A stretch of DNA of 64,000 nt from Aspergillus flavus. Lineage: Eukaryota > Ascomycota > Eurotiomycetes > Eurotiales > Aspergillaceae. The position numbers and the translations under genes were made by a program. Below the pieces are notes generated by a model, which saw only the letters and a list, made by a program, of their open reading frames with translations, was not told the origin of the DNA and made no database searches. The stretch is from positions 6,200,001-6,264,000 of the forward strand of contig NC_092406.1 in assembly GCF_009017415.1 (NCBI RefSeq). Direction: 5' to 3'. This document shows, piece after piece, positions 47,465 to 57,711 of the stretch. Each line of letters opens with the position of its first letter. Within the stretch, counting starts at the first letter, position 1.

Positions 47465-48289
47465 ATCCGTCCATTGTTACAATTTGGTTGGAAGCGGACA
47501 TGATGATTATACACGATGACTTTAATAATGAAAGGGATACTCCCGTTTGTCAGATTGCGCTCTCAGAGAAACCATCCATTTTCTCGAGGCGGATTCGTCG
47601 CAATCAGATTCCAGTATCCTGTTGGTCGATTGGCCATGGTTGGTTCACTCTTATGCACGGCACTGAATCAGCGTCGTATCCTTTTCTTTGAGACTTGACC
47701 GCCTCATATATTGACGCATAATAATTGGTTCAGCTGCGCCAGTTTGTGAGAGCGCTGAATCAGCGTGGGGGTACATTTTGAGCTCTGGTTTGACAAAGCC
47801 TCTGAATATATTTCTGTTTTCCAGGTGATGGCCAGTCCCATTGTTTATATCGCTAATTCCTAAGTACATATCGGTCAGCACGGATATATTCTGTCTTACG
47901 TGAGGTTTTATAGTTCGTGGATCGCTTATTTGTTAATTTGTCTTAGCCGTTCTTTGTCTCCAAGTCTACTCCTTCATATAGCTCTTACTACAACTAATTT
48001 CCTTCCCAAGACATGCTCATCTTCCGTATAATTCATCCACGAACAACCATACTCTGTGATGGTGAGATAGGTCTGTATATTCGAAAGACAAATTACTACA
48101 AGGAATATGGAACGTGAAGTCCAACATGCCCCCCTTGCCAGGGCTATTACACTTTCCCTCCATAGAGTACTGCATTCCCAGTGTCATACTAGTCCCTTCA
48201 CGCTCCTTTGCTGGCCAAAAGCCAGACCGTAACACTGCACGAGTGGCACATCAACTTTGCCATTAGCGTCATAGATGCACTAAGCTAAT
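47465..48289. other. intergenic, nothing recognised
   Basis: 3' flank of the bZIP gene. Frames up to 76 codons show no domain. Confidence 0.5.
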
Positions 48290-48975
48290 CTACTTTCCAA
48301 TTCGCCCCTTGATACCCAGTCCTTCCTCCCTGGAAAGTATATTCATCGCAGAGGTTATATTAAAACAAGGCCAATGCGCCTTCATCCACTCTGGCTCATC
48401 CCTGCGACATTCAAGGTGCGAGACAAACCTAATTCTTTCCAAGAGTTCATCTGGGGTTAGATTCGGCGAACTCCGTACAATCTGTTTGGATACTATCGCC
48501 TCGACGGAGCGGTAAGATACTCTCTTTGTATATCGAGCGTTATTCCAGTCGGATAAGTCAACCGAGATAGATGCAGAGATAATTATACCCGACAAAGCAG
48601 GATGATCCATCCTTTATTGTCTGTCTCAGGTTCACGCCACCGCCATACTGCTCGGAAGTCCAAAGCTCCGTGAGGCTTTTGTTATAGCTGGTGATCTGAT
48701 ATAGCCATTCCTGGATTTGCATTGTCACCGTCTCTCGGGTAGCACCTGGCCGTACTTCCGATGATTGTACTGGGAGGAGTTGTCACTTTCCATGGTTCAA
48801 GATCGTTAGGGCATATGTGGCGTCAGATAGGATGCGGTCATCCACGGAATGGCGGAAGGATTTCCCCGGACTATCAAGCTTGACAAAGCTCCTCTGCTCT
48901 AGCCCTTGTACCGGCACCAAGCGGTTTCCAGATCCGATGCTCTGTTACTGTTCTTATCAAGTCCACCTGTCAGAG
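48290..48975 (-). pseudogene. possible decayed coding region, family unknown
   Basis: On the minus strand one frame reads coding-like from about 48975 (...NRLVPVQGLEQRSFVKLDSP...) through a TGA near 48785 that stands where Trp would fit (NHGK-stop-QLLPVQSS), and on to about 48640 (SLTELWTSEQYGGGVNLRQ). The sequence then continues in another frame as 106 codons from 48610 to 48290 (DHPALSGIIISASISVDLSD... SAMNILSREEGLG). A possible intron acceptor precedes the first segment. I do not recognise the product. It may be the 3' half of a gene whose first exons lie near 49000, with one nonsense change and one unresolved splice or frameshift. Coding character by eye is the only evidence. Confidence 0.35.
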
Positions 48976-50127
48976 ATAGGGCTACTTGGAATCCGGAATA
49001 GTACAGAACACGTGATGTGGGTGGTAAGTAATCATAGAGCGAAATTAGATTAGAATCATGCTTTACTCTCGCTACATCTTATCTAGTCTTCAAGGTTTCG
49101 GCTTTAGTTTTTTCCTTTGAAAGACCGTTTCAATTTCCCTAGTAGTCTGCTAAGATCAGTAACTGTTTTTATTGAGACACTAAATCTGGATTTTAGAAGA
49201 AATAGTCTTACCGCCTAGAAACTAACTAGCCGCGGTGAAGATAATTTATAGAGAGAGAGAAATGAATCACACCCGAATACAGCCCCTATCCGGGGCTGTT
49301 CTAGGGTCATCAATGGCAGTTTAGTATACTGAGCAGCTCTCATGAGCAATTGTGTTACAAAAATGCGTATGTGTTGTAGTGGGGTGATGCTTACTATCCC
49401 CTCCATTACATATACATTAGGCAGATAAGTTACTAAAGTTAGTTAAATTAGACATTTTTTCTATTCTTCTATCGGCTGCACCAGCTGATAGAGTGGGAAT
49501 GCATAGTAAGACAACGTGACCCACGATCAACGGGATTTACCTCACGGGGTTCGACATAGTAGCTGTGTGGCGACCTACGACCGCTTCAAAATAGCTACAG
49601 TTTTCTAGCTCTATAAATAAAGTATAGACTATTCTCTAACCGAAGGATTTAGGGACCCTATCCCGTGGCGTTGGATGGTGTCGGTAGTATTCTTGGGGCC
49701 AGGCCCCTACATACCAGTTAGTAGATCTGACATACCAGCTACTAGATCTGACATGCCAGCCAGTAGATATATTAACGCGTTAACGCGTTACCCTAGAATA
49801 ATAAAATCACAGCAATATACTCGATTTCTCTGTCTCTTTCGAGCGGAGGAGCGGGCATAGGGGCGAGAGAAATCTGCCGATAATTTATTTATAGTAAAAT
49901 GCCGAGACTCAAGGTGTTGGTAGACTCTACCACAATCTCGACTATAGTTGACTGAGTCTCCGCGTCCGCCTCAGTAGATAATCCGGTGGTATGTAGATCA
50001 TAAATTCAATCTATTCTGGAATGCAGATATGCGTGTGATGATGTCACGTATCCCGCAATGTCTTCTACAGACGCTATTATAAGGACAGACCTACACGTTC
50101 GTCAGCCCATTATCTTGATTACCGTCG
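48976..50127. other. intergenic with a 21-bp triple repeat
   Basis: AT-rich, with no gene supported apart from possible 5' exons of the relic to its left. The 21-bp repeat at 49710-49772 is listed separately. Confidence 0.5.
49710..49772 (+). repeat. 21-bp direct repeat, three copies
   Basis: Units start at 49710, 49731 and 49752 (CATACCAG..AGATCTGA, the last as CATGCCAGCCAGTAGATAT). The repeats are followed by a palindromic TTAACGCGTTAACGCGTTA at about 49772-49790. Confidence 0.8.
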
Positions 50128-52095
50128 GTGCTGAATTCATTATCCGGATTGCTAAATGGCTGCCACAAGCTCTCCCAGGCAATCCGTGTCACAACAAATG
50201 TGACGTTGATACCGGAAGATACCACCAATCCAGTTAATAGGTTCTTCCCCAGGCGTATCCGGCACTGGAATGAGTTTCCTGAAGTACAAGAGAAGATATG
50301 GGATAGGTTAAATCGTGATCGTACGTTCACTCGCAAGCGCCGCTTTCGGAACAATAACTTCCTTGACGAGATCCACAAGCACACGCGGAGGCATACGATC
50401 TTTTCCGAGGCATCCTTACATGACTTTCAAAGGGATACTATGGAAAGGTTTGTGAATGATATCCTTGATGCTCTGCTACAGGACCATACTCTTCGCCGAG
50501 AGTTTCGACTTGAAGGAAGACGACGGAATCGGAGTGCGGATCAGTTTTGCGTGCATGTTGCCTCTGATGAGCGACGAATCCCTGCTTATGCAGTGGAGTT
50601 CAAGGCACCACATAAGCTAAGAATTCCAGACTTAATCTCGGGGCTACATGAAATGGAACCTGAGCGGGATGTTATTGATAAAAAGGGTGATACGTTCGAA
50701 TTTCATGCTAGCCACTTGGTCGCTGCAGCAATCACACAGCTTTTCTCCTACATGGTGGACAGTGGGGTTCGAAACGGATACATTTGCACTGGAGAGGCCT
50801 ACGTTTTCCTCCACATTGCTGACGACCCGACGGTAGTCTATTATTACCTGTGCGTCCCTAATAGAGATGTCAATCCCGAGGACAAGTATCATCTCCATCG
50901 AACTGCTGTGGCCCAGGTGCTTGCTTTTACACTCAACGCGTTGGCCGCCGAACAGCCATCTCAAGATTGGTTTGATGCCGCCCGGAAGAACCTCTCCACT
51001 TGGAAGGTGGAATATCTTCACGTTCTGAAGAATATTCCAGAGACAATCCGAAAAGATCCTCCCTATTTTGAATACAAACCTTCAGACTGGAAACCCGTTG
51101 AGCGATCTCCATATCACACACGGTCGCGAGGCCGTTGTCAGCCTAACCAGAAAACGTGTCAAGGAAGCTTAAAAAGGAATATCGCATATGAAGATGATTT
51201 TCCGCCACCATACCCTGCCCCAGCGACACGCGCGCAAAATAATCTCGCTGGCTCAAGTAATCCCAATAGAGGATCGAATACGAGGAAGTACTGCACCATG
51301 GCGTGTCTTCGAGGCTTGCTTACAAGGGGTCACTTGGACTTTCAATGCCCAAATGTTCATCAACACGGCCCTGTGAGACACCAAATCAATTCGAGAGACT
51401 TTACGCGTAAATTACATGCTCAGCTGCGGCAAGACCGACACAAAGGCTTTGAGCAACTACATATTCGCGGTCGAACGGGTTTTCTGCTCAAGGCTACCTT
51501 GCTTTCCCATGGATACACGGTGATTATAAAGGCCACCACCGAAGCAAGACAGCATAATCTACGAAAGGAAATCGACGCCTATGGGTCTCTACTGCAGTTA
51601 CAAGGCCATTCCATACCGGTTCATATCGGTAGCTTCCAACCCCGCATGCCATATTGGTATCATGGCGAGCGTATGTCGTATATGATGATCCTCAGCTGGT
51701 CTGGGATCCGTATGGAAACCCTGCTTATGCAAAACGATGCCAATGCTTCTCTGTTCTCTCAGGAACGCAATAAGCTCCGAAAAATCCTTCGATCTCATGG
51801 TATAGTCCACGGAGACCTCGAATATCGCAACATTCTGTGGAATGATAGCCTTGGGCATGCTATCGTGATCGATTTTGAGGACGTGACTTGGGTAAAGAAC
51901 CCACAGCCACTTGGGCCAACTTCGGGAAATGTGGCCAGGGGTAATGCTTCTGATAAACGGGGCAATTTGCATGGCCATAATACACTTCCATCGGCGCCCC
52001 GTCTCCAACCTAATACCATCGAGAATTACTCAATGAACAGTTCACTAAATATGAGAGGTGGCAATCGGAAGCCATTGAATATATCCCTAACATAG
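50128..52095 (+). CDS. PD-(D/E)XK-like plus zinc-binding plus kinase-like fusion protein
   Basis: A single open frame of 655 codons whose first ATG is residue 105 (50440). The residues before it still look like protein (GLLNGCHKLSQAI, NPVNRFFPRRIRHW), so the start is lost or in an unseen exon. Region 1 (about 135-300): ADQFCVH followed by AYAVEFKAPHKL, the D...E-x-K spacing of PD-(D/E)XK nuclease-like folds. Region 2 (about 395-420): KYCTMACLRGLL..LDFQCPNVHQH, a CCCH zinc site. Region 3 (about 440-600): kinase-like, with Lys in TVIIKATTEA, a helix Glu in LRKEIDAYGSLL, catalytic HGDLEYRNIL and metal-binding VIDFED (DFE, not DFG). Paralogues of this layout are, to my memory, expanded in ascomycetes without known function. 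Substrate and even catalysis are open. Confidence 0.7.
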   Translation: MLNSLSGLLNGCHKLSQAIRVTTNVTLIPEDTTNPVNRFFPRRIRHWNEFPEVQEKIWDRLNRDRTFTRKRRFRNNNFLDEIHKHTRRHTIFSEASLHDFQRDTMERFVNDILDALLQDHTLRREFRLEGRRRNRSADQFCVHVASDERRIPAYAVEFKAPHKLRIPDLISGLHEMEPERDVIDKKGDTFEFHASHLVAAAITQLFSYMVDSGVRNGYICTGEAYVFLHIADDPTVVYYYLCVPNRDVNPEDKYHLHRTAVAQVLAFTLNALAAEQPSQDWFDAARKNLSTWKVEYLHVLKNIPETIRKDPPYFEYKPSDWKPVERSPYHTRSRGRCQPNQKTCQGSLKRNIAYEDDFPPPYPAPATRAQNNLAGSSNPNRGSNTRKYCTMACLRGLLTRGHLDFQCPNVHQHGPVRHQINSRDFTRKLHAQLRQDRHKGFEQLHIRGRTGFLLKATLLSHGYTVIIKATTEARQHNLRKEIDAYGSLLQLQGHSIPVHIGSFQPRMPYWYHGERMSYMMILSWSGIRMETLLMQNDANASLFSQERNKLRKILRSHGIVHGDLEYRNILWNDSLGHAIVIDFEDVTWVKNPQPLGPTSGNVARGNASDKRGNLHGHNTLPSAPRLQPNTIENYSMNSSLNMRGGNRKPLNISLT

Positions 52096-54792
52096 CTTAT
52101 GTTGTGAAAAGTCAGCCTCCGGGATATTGGTATTTCATCATGTTAAAGCAGAGATCAAGCAGAAAGATCAGTATAGTGTTATGTATTTTGCATAAAGTTG
52201 TACTTCTCGCAGAATTTTCAACCCACTCTCTTCCACCTTAGTGGTCATGTGGTGTTATTTTAGGAATTCCCACTAATTGTTGATTTTGAAGGTGTAAAAG
52301 AGTCTCCTATGCAAAGGAGGTAACAGGCACGGTTTGGTCAGTATCATCACTACCGTTATCCAATGTATGCTGTGGCCTCCAATATTAGGCCTATACACGT
52401 CCGTCCACCATCGCACGGTCCCTCCTATACAGCGCTAACCCAAAGTCTCCCATTGTGGGTGCTTGAATCCTTCATTGCGCTGTAGAGTTGATAGACAGGG
52501 GAACTTAAACGTTTAATAAACTATGTCACTTTGATCCATGTCTCTATCCCAGAAAGATTCAATAGCCACATGTATAAATTAAACGGATCGATAGGAAGGG
52601 TAGTGGGGCGGGCCATACGCTATAGTTCTGTAGCATCTTAGAACACGGCCTGAATACCCCCTCGCGCCCATCGATAATTTTCATAGCCTTTACAATTTAG
52701 TTGTTGTGGCACAAGTCGTTACGGACACTATATTAGTGATACAAACCCCTGTTTCACTTTGAGGACATGTAGTGTCTCCATATGCAGAGCCTTGATGATC
52801 TTGATGCCAAGCCTCCTTGGGGTCCTCCGCGCTCTTAATTATTTAAAGAGGATGAAACCGGACCCCTTGATCAACTTCTCTTCCGCCCCTATCTTCCCGC
52901 TCTGTAGTATGAGTGTTCATCCCGCGGTTCACTGGACAAACATGGTGGCCACCGTATTTGATGCCGCCGGGTATGCCGATCTCGGCTCGCTGAGAAATTT
53001 CAAATCCGGCCATTCCAGAGATGGAATAATCATCGGCAACTAACCAGAAACTAAAGACTAGTCGAATGCAATGTAGCAGGAAATAGAAAAGAAAACAAAA
53101 ATGGCTAACAGGACATTGCCCTAATTTTGGGACGGATGATAAGGGAACTAGCAATGCTGCAGAGAATTCAAGTGGGGATACACCGCCAGCCTGTGCCCGT
53201 GTCTTTGGTGGATCTGTTCCAGAGTTATCCACTCGGCCAGGGTCCGGTTCGTCTGGTAAAGCATATAGACTCAATGATTGTGCGGCGGGAGGATATTTTG
53301 GCGGCAAGACTTGGTCTCGATGCCTGAAAGGCACTAAGGCATTAACGATGACCTCAGGCATGATATCAGTCCACCTGATATTCACTCTCCATTTCCTCAT
53401 CCAACACCCTTAGCGATCATGGCCCACCAGATGCATCCCCAGCCCCCATGGGCAACATCGGCTTATGGCGGGCTCTAACGTGCATGTGTTCGTTTGAAGC
53501 ACGTCCATACGATGGATGATGTCGTGATTTACACAGCGCCTCAGTCACCCCAACTTTCAATGGGCTTATGATTTCGACATGCTAATCAATGCACATTCCT
53601 GGTTATGCAGTGTGATTCAGGAAAAGAAAAAAGAAAAATCCTTTTTCTCGGCATGACTACTTGCACCGATCCCTACCACACATGGAAAAGGCTGAGCGGC
53701 AGCCGCCAAACGTTGAATGGGATTCGGCCAGTTCAGCCACTATTTATCTATCCGGACCGACTTTCCTCTTGAAGCCGACCAGAAGGGTTCGCTTCCGATC
53801 CTTGGGATCATGAGTTCTCAATGCAGTTGATAGGTCACAGGGTCTGCCCGGATACGTTATCCTCCAATGTACGGCAAGAACAAGAAGCCGATCCGCGGTT
53901 CCAACAACCACCTCCGTGGTGATTGAAGTATCCGATGCTGAGAGGTTGAGAAGAATACCCAACAGCCACAAGGTAGCGGTCGCATATCGAGTCGATTCCC
54001 ATCACCGCCTGAGCCAAGGTGTCTTCATTGGATACAGATTATCACCGTTTTGATCATGCCCCACAGGATCAGCACTGATCTTCATGTGAGCGCGCTTCTT
54101 TAAGACAGCTTCTGTATCATCGAACAAGTCGAAGGAAGACCAGAAATAGACCCTGAATTCATCCTATGGCTCAGAGAGCTCGCCACCAACAAAGCACGAG
54201 GCTGGAGGGACGTCGTAATAAACATATCACGCCAATGCTTGTGGCTTTTGCACTGAGCCCTGTTGCCAGGCGCAGTGGGTCCATTGCCACCGCAACCCGA
54301 CGCTGTACAACAAACTTGATAGTCTGGCGCTGGCCAGTCCCACATCGCCGATCAGCACGGCCAGACACGTTCCCGCCAAACCTTGGATGTCGGACCCTTG
54401 GATGTCATTGTTGCACCATGGCTCGAGGTTGATAGCCCCAGGGCAAAATTCATGTCCCTGGCTACTGCAGGTCCGAAAGGTCTTCCGTCATTCGCCCACA
54501 CAGCACAAGCAAAGCCCCAACCTCCCGACGTCGGCCATGGCCCGGTTCCCGACGATAGGATCCCCATATGTTGTTACCTTATCTAGCACTAAAACCGTGA
54601 GAAAAAAAATTCATAGCGGCTGAAGCGGAGGAATCACACTGTAGCCGCCGAGCAGCGACCTTCACACTTGATTCCAAGCCATTATAAAAGGCCCACCTTA
54701 TTCCAGAGACCTTTCAAAAATTTCTCTCATACCACCATCATATACACTACTATCAGAAACAAACAAAGCTCACAGCTATCTCACAATAAAAC
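52096..54792. other. 2.7-kb gene-poor stretch
   Basis: No recognisable gene. The longest frame is 185 codons on the minus strand (52843-53400), of low coding character. Overlapping frames on both strands at 53744-54620 could reflect an old GC-richer gene, but no motif or splice structure emerged. A TATAAAA at 54683-54689 belongs to the next gene. Confidence 0.5.
54683..54689 (+). promoter_or_regulatory. TATA box of the repeat-protein gene
   Basis: TATAAAA 104-110 bases before the ATG at 54793, followed by a pyrimidine/CA-rich leader typical of highly expressed fungal genes. Confidence 0.6.
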
Positions 54793-55533
54793 ATGAAGTT
54801 CACTGGTCTCGCCATTGTCAGCCTCATTGGCTGCGCTGCTGCCTTGCCTCCATTTGGTGCTTCTTCTACACCGTCCAGCTCGGTTTCTGTTTCTGTCACC
54901 CCGAGCGCTTCTCCCAGCTCGTCCAGCATCGCCTTCGCTGGTCTTAGCAAGCGCTCTGAAACCCCTTCTAGCTCTGCAGCTCCTTCCAGCTCCTCGGTCG
55001 CAGCCCCATGGGTATACCACAAGCGTCAATTTGCCACTCCCTCCAGCTCCGGTATTGCGTCCAGCTCTGCAACCCCATCCAGTTCCTCTGTTGCAGCCCC
55101 ATGGGTCTTTCATAGACGCCAGTACGCGACTCCCTCCAGCTCTGCAACTCCTTCCAGCTCTGCGACCCCATCCAGCTCTGCAACCCCATCCAGTTCCTCT
55201 GTTGCAGCCCCATGGGTCTTTCATAGACGCCAGTACGCGACTCCCTCCAGCTCTGCAACTCCTTCCAGCTCTGCGACCCCATCCAGCTCTGCAACCCCAT
55301 CCAGTTCCTCTGTTGCAGCCCCATGGGTCTTCCACAGACGCGAGTACGCGACTCCTTCCAGCTCAGCCACCCCCTCCAGCTCCGCAACTCCTTCGAGCTC
55401 TGCGTCCGTGACTCCCACCAGCTTCGCAGCTCAGAAGCGCAAGTTCTCTGGTTCCAGCAGCTCTTCGTCCGCCTCGCCCTCTTCTTCTTCCGCTACTCCT
55501 TCCTCCTCCGCTACTCCTTCTCCCTCTCCTTAA
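54793..55533 (+). CDS. secreted Ser/Pro-rich repeat protein with Kex2 sites (KEP type)
   Basis: Intronless, 246 residues. A signal peptide (MKFTGLAIVSLIGCAAA) is followed by low-complexity (A-T-P-S-S-S)n blocks cut by dibasic sites at residues 53-54 (KR), 77-78 (KR), 108-109 (RR), 145-146 (RR), 182-183 (RR) and 215-216 (KR). From the second to the fifth site each is preceded by APWV[YF]H and followed by [QE][YF]AT. Kexin cleavage in the Golgi would release peptides such as a 37-residue unit present twice almost unchanged. Repetitive Kex2-processed fungal proteins include surface repellents, pheromone-like peptides and precursors of cyclic RiPPs (dikaritins). No UstY-type oxidase gene lies in the window, so a structural or signalling peptide is as likely as a RiPP. 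High Ser/Thr suggests O-mannosylation. The large minus-strand frames here are artefacts. Confidence 0.8.
   Translation: MKFTGLAIVSLIGCAAALPPFGASSTPSSSVSVSVTPSASPSSSSIAFAGLSKRSETPSSSAAPSSSSVAAPWVYHKRQFATPSSSGIASSSATPSSSSVAAPWVFHRRQYATPSSSATPSSSATPSSSATPSSSSVAAPWVFHRRQYATPSSSATPSSSATPSSSATPSSSSVAAPWVFHRREYATPSSSATPSSSATPSSSASVTPTSFAAQKRKFSGSSSSSSASPSSSSATPSSSATPSPSP
55008..55345 (+). repeat. 111-bp tandem DNA repeat within the repeat-protein gene
   Basis: The word ATGGGTCTT recurs at 55101, 55212 and 55323, 111 bases apart, and a diverged unit starts at 55008 (93 bases earlier). Copies at 55101 and 55212 are nearly identical at DNA level, including third codon positions, so the duplication is recent or is being homogenised. 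Confidence 0.9.
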
Positions 55534-56559
55534 ATCTTCTCCGAGGTCGAGAGTTCTGCCATAGGAAATCCATCGTCATGCCTTCCCACATGGAGTAAAT
55601 TTGATCCTGCACTCTCGTGCACCGCTTGATCACGATCGGAGGCTGACACAATCCTCAATTCCTTCTGTATTTGTTTGTCACGACCACTACTGGTTTGTTT
55701 AATATATTGTTGTTTTGCTTTCGGGTATGCTGGCGTACACAGTTTTGCTTTTCTGTGTGATAGAGTCGGGTACTCGTCTGTTTGTTCTGTGACTAAATTT
55801 AGAAATAGAAGTTGTTCGTTTTATTATTTGTCCATTAAATAGTAGTCATAAGTACGCACTGATCCATCAGATCGACCATTCAATGTGGAAATACCTAAGA
55901 ACACATGCATGCAGTGTTCAGAAAAAATCATTATTTTCGAAATTTTAAGTCCGAGAAATACAAAGACAAATGATGCGTATTTTCGCAATCATATCGAAGC
56001 AACTGTTTGGTTTCAAGAAGGTTAGTGATAGTCCATGCCTTTTCTCGGATGACCCATTCAGGTCGAGCCGAGAGTAGGGAATGTAACACTAACTGAATGT
56101 CTGCAAGTTGTTAAGGAAGACGCCATTAGAAATTAAAAGGCATATATTCAAGTGTGGGGTGTTTATTATTTATGTTGTTGATGGATTGGCACGGGTAGTG
56201 ATGTGTTTCAAGGTAGAATGTGTATATCCACGAAAATATATATCACAGGTGCGCCAAATTATCATGACATAAATAGGTTTCGGTGACAGACAAGCATTAG
56301 GATGAGTGAAAACCAGAATCTTAGAACAGGAAATAAAGACCAAAAGAAATAAATTATAAAACAAAGGGGTAAAAAAATAAATATCTACGCATTTCAATGG
56401 GTCGCATTGCTTGCAGCTTGACATTGAACGCTGTTTCTGCGCTAACCACCGGAAGAATACCTGTTTGCCTACAAAAATATATTAGTTGAATTATGTAGCC
56501 TTAGTCAAAGAAGATACTGCCTCGACGATGTATTCAAACCAGGGGTTAGCGCTCTCGAA
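55534..56559. other. intergenic, nothing recognised
   Basis: 3' UTR of the repeat-protein gene (T-rich, 55670-55860) and AT-rich spacer. No gene is supported. Confidence 0.5.
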
Positions 56560-57711
56560 CTAACTATCAGGAGATGGGGACGGCTTCTTCTCCACCAACT
56601 GGCTTTTCATCAACCGGGACTCTCGTTTCACACGTTCCTTGTCCTTGTCGAAGTGGACACCGAAGAATGTGAAATATTGCGGGGCCCCAGGAGGGGGATC
56701 CTCTGGGGCGAAGACACCTTCACGACTGAGTACGAGTATCAAGTAATCGTTACTCAGGAATTTGATATCACAATCATGCTTTGTTTCATTTTCGGTGAGG
56801 TTGACACCGTGTGGACTTGCGTATGTTGGTGAAGAAAAAGTCTCAAAGTAGAATCCGAAGCAGGAGTCGAGAATTACATGGCCATTCATCTTAGTGTGAT
56901 CATCGGTCCAGTGATAAAACTTAACATATTTCGATGGATAATGTTCCGGCTTGTAGCAGTGGTCGAAATAGTCAGTGGAATACAGGCGGAAGTGTGTGTC
57001 GGCGATGGAAATCCGTGGGCGTCCATTGTGTTTTTCCAAGGCTGCTTTGAGAGACTTGTATGCATTTTGGACCTCTTCAATCTTGCTAATTTCATAGGCC
57101 CGCTGTTTGTCCTTTATTTCCTGCTCACTTTGAATAACGCCGTTATCGCGCTCTCCATCCGAAGGAGAGGGAATATCGGGATAGTATTTCTCATAGGAAT
57201 CCCAACAGTCGCTCACGTCGGACTCGTCACCGTCAAGTGTATTGAGACCTTCATCAACTTCGTCCCCCTCAATCTTTGGGCCCTGAACCGCTGTCTCATC
57301 TTTAGGATACTTGATATGATCTGTGGCCTCGGATGTTTCCAGAGGCATTTCTCGATCCACAGCATGTGTTTCCGACAGTGAGCCAGCCAGCGGAAAGGTA
57401 GGGATGAAGGGTCCTGGCAACGGCACATCTGAGAAGCTTAACGGTGTTATGGAGTCTAGAGACAGCCACTCAGGTGGTGGTACTGGTTCCAATGCCTGTT
57501 GTGCCTCCTCTCTCTTCTTTTGCCTGCGCTTCTCCCTGCCCCGTTGCCTTATTCTCAACAGCCGCCGCAACCGAGCATTAGGCTGACCACCTGTGGCATG
57601 TTCAACGTGATCTGGCTTCGCTTTTTTGTCTTGGCGACGTCGATCATTTCTCCGAGGGGCATTCCTTACCCCGGCCTGCGGATTTGGATGCGTGCCGGCG
57701 GGTGCAGGCAT
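56560..57711 (-). CDS. hypothetical protein, basic N-terminus and acidic middle
   Basis: One uninterrupted 383-codon frame. I do not recognise the family. Residues 1-75 are strongly basic and Arg/Lys/Gln-rich (RRNDRRRQDKKAK, LLRIRQRGREKRRQKKREEAQQ), which could be a nuclear signal or nucleic-acid contact. Residues 75-190 are Pro-rich and then acidic (EGDEVDEGLNTLDGDESDVSD). Residues 190-370 look folded, with aromatic-rich runs (DTHFRLYSTDYFDHCYKPEHY, KYVKFYHWTDDH, DSCFGFYFETF, QYFTFFGVHFD). The tail is basic. No signal peptide or membrane segment is present. Frame length and the ordered composition change argue for a real gene. It is flanked by intergenic sequence on both sides. Confidence 0.6.
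   Translation of the reverse strand: MPAPAGTHPNPQAGVRNAPRRNDRRRQDKKAKPDHVEHATGGQPNARLRRLLRIRQRGREKRRQKKREEAQQALEPVPPPEWLSLDSITPLSFSDVPLPGPFIPTFPLAGSLSETHAVDREMPLETSEATDHIKYPKDETAVQGPKIEGDEVDEGLNTLDGDESDVSDCWDSYEKYYPDIPSPSDGERDNGVIQSEQEIKDKQRAYEISKIEEVQNAYKSLKAALEKHNGRPRISIADTHFRLYSTDYFDHCYKPEHYPSKYVKFYHWTDDHTKMNGHVILDSCFGFYFETFSSPTYASPHGVNLTENETKHDCDIKFLSNDYLILVLSREGVFAPEDPPPGAPQYFTFFGVHFDKDKERVKRESRLMKSQLVEKKPSPSPDS

Noticed and set aside
52843..53400. 185-codon minus-strand frame
   Set aside because: No domain, low coding character, no splice partner; probably chance.
53744..54620. Several overlapping frames of 60-90 codons on both strands
   Set aside because: None dominates, no motif is recognised, and joining them needs arbitrary splices. 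An old pseudogene is possible but unsupported.
54753..55418. Long minus-strand and alternate-frame open frames across the repeat-protein gene
   Set aside because: They are by-products of the tandem Ser/Ala/Thr/Pro codons. The + frame at 54793 alone has a signal peptide, a TATA box and processed-protein features.
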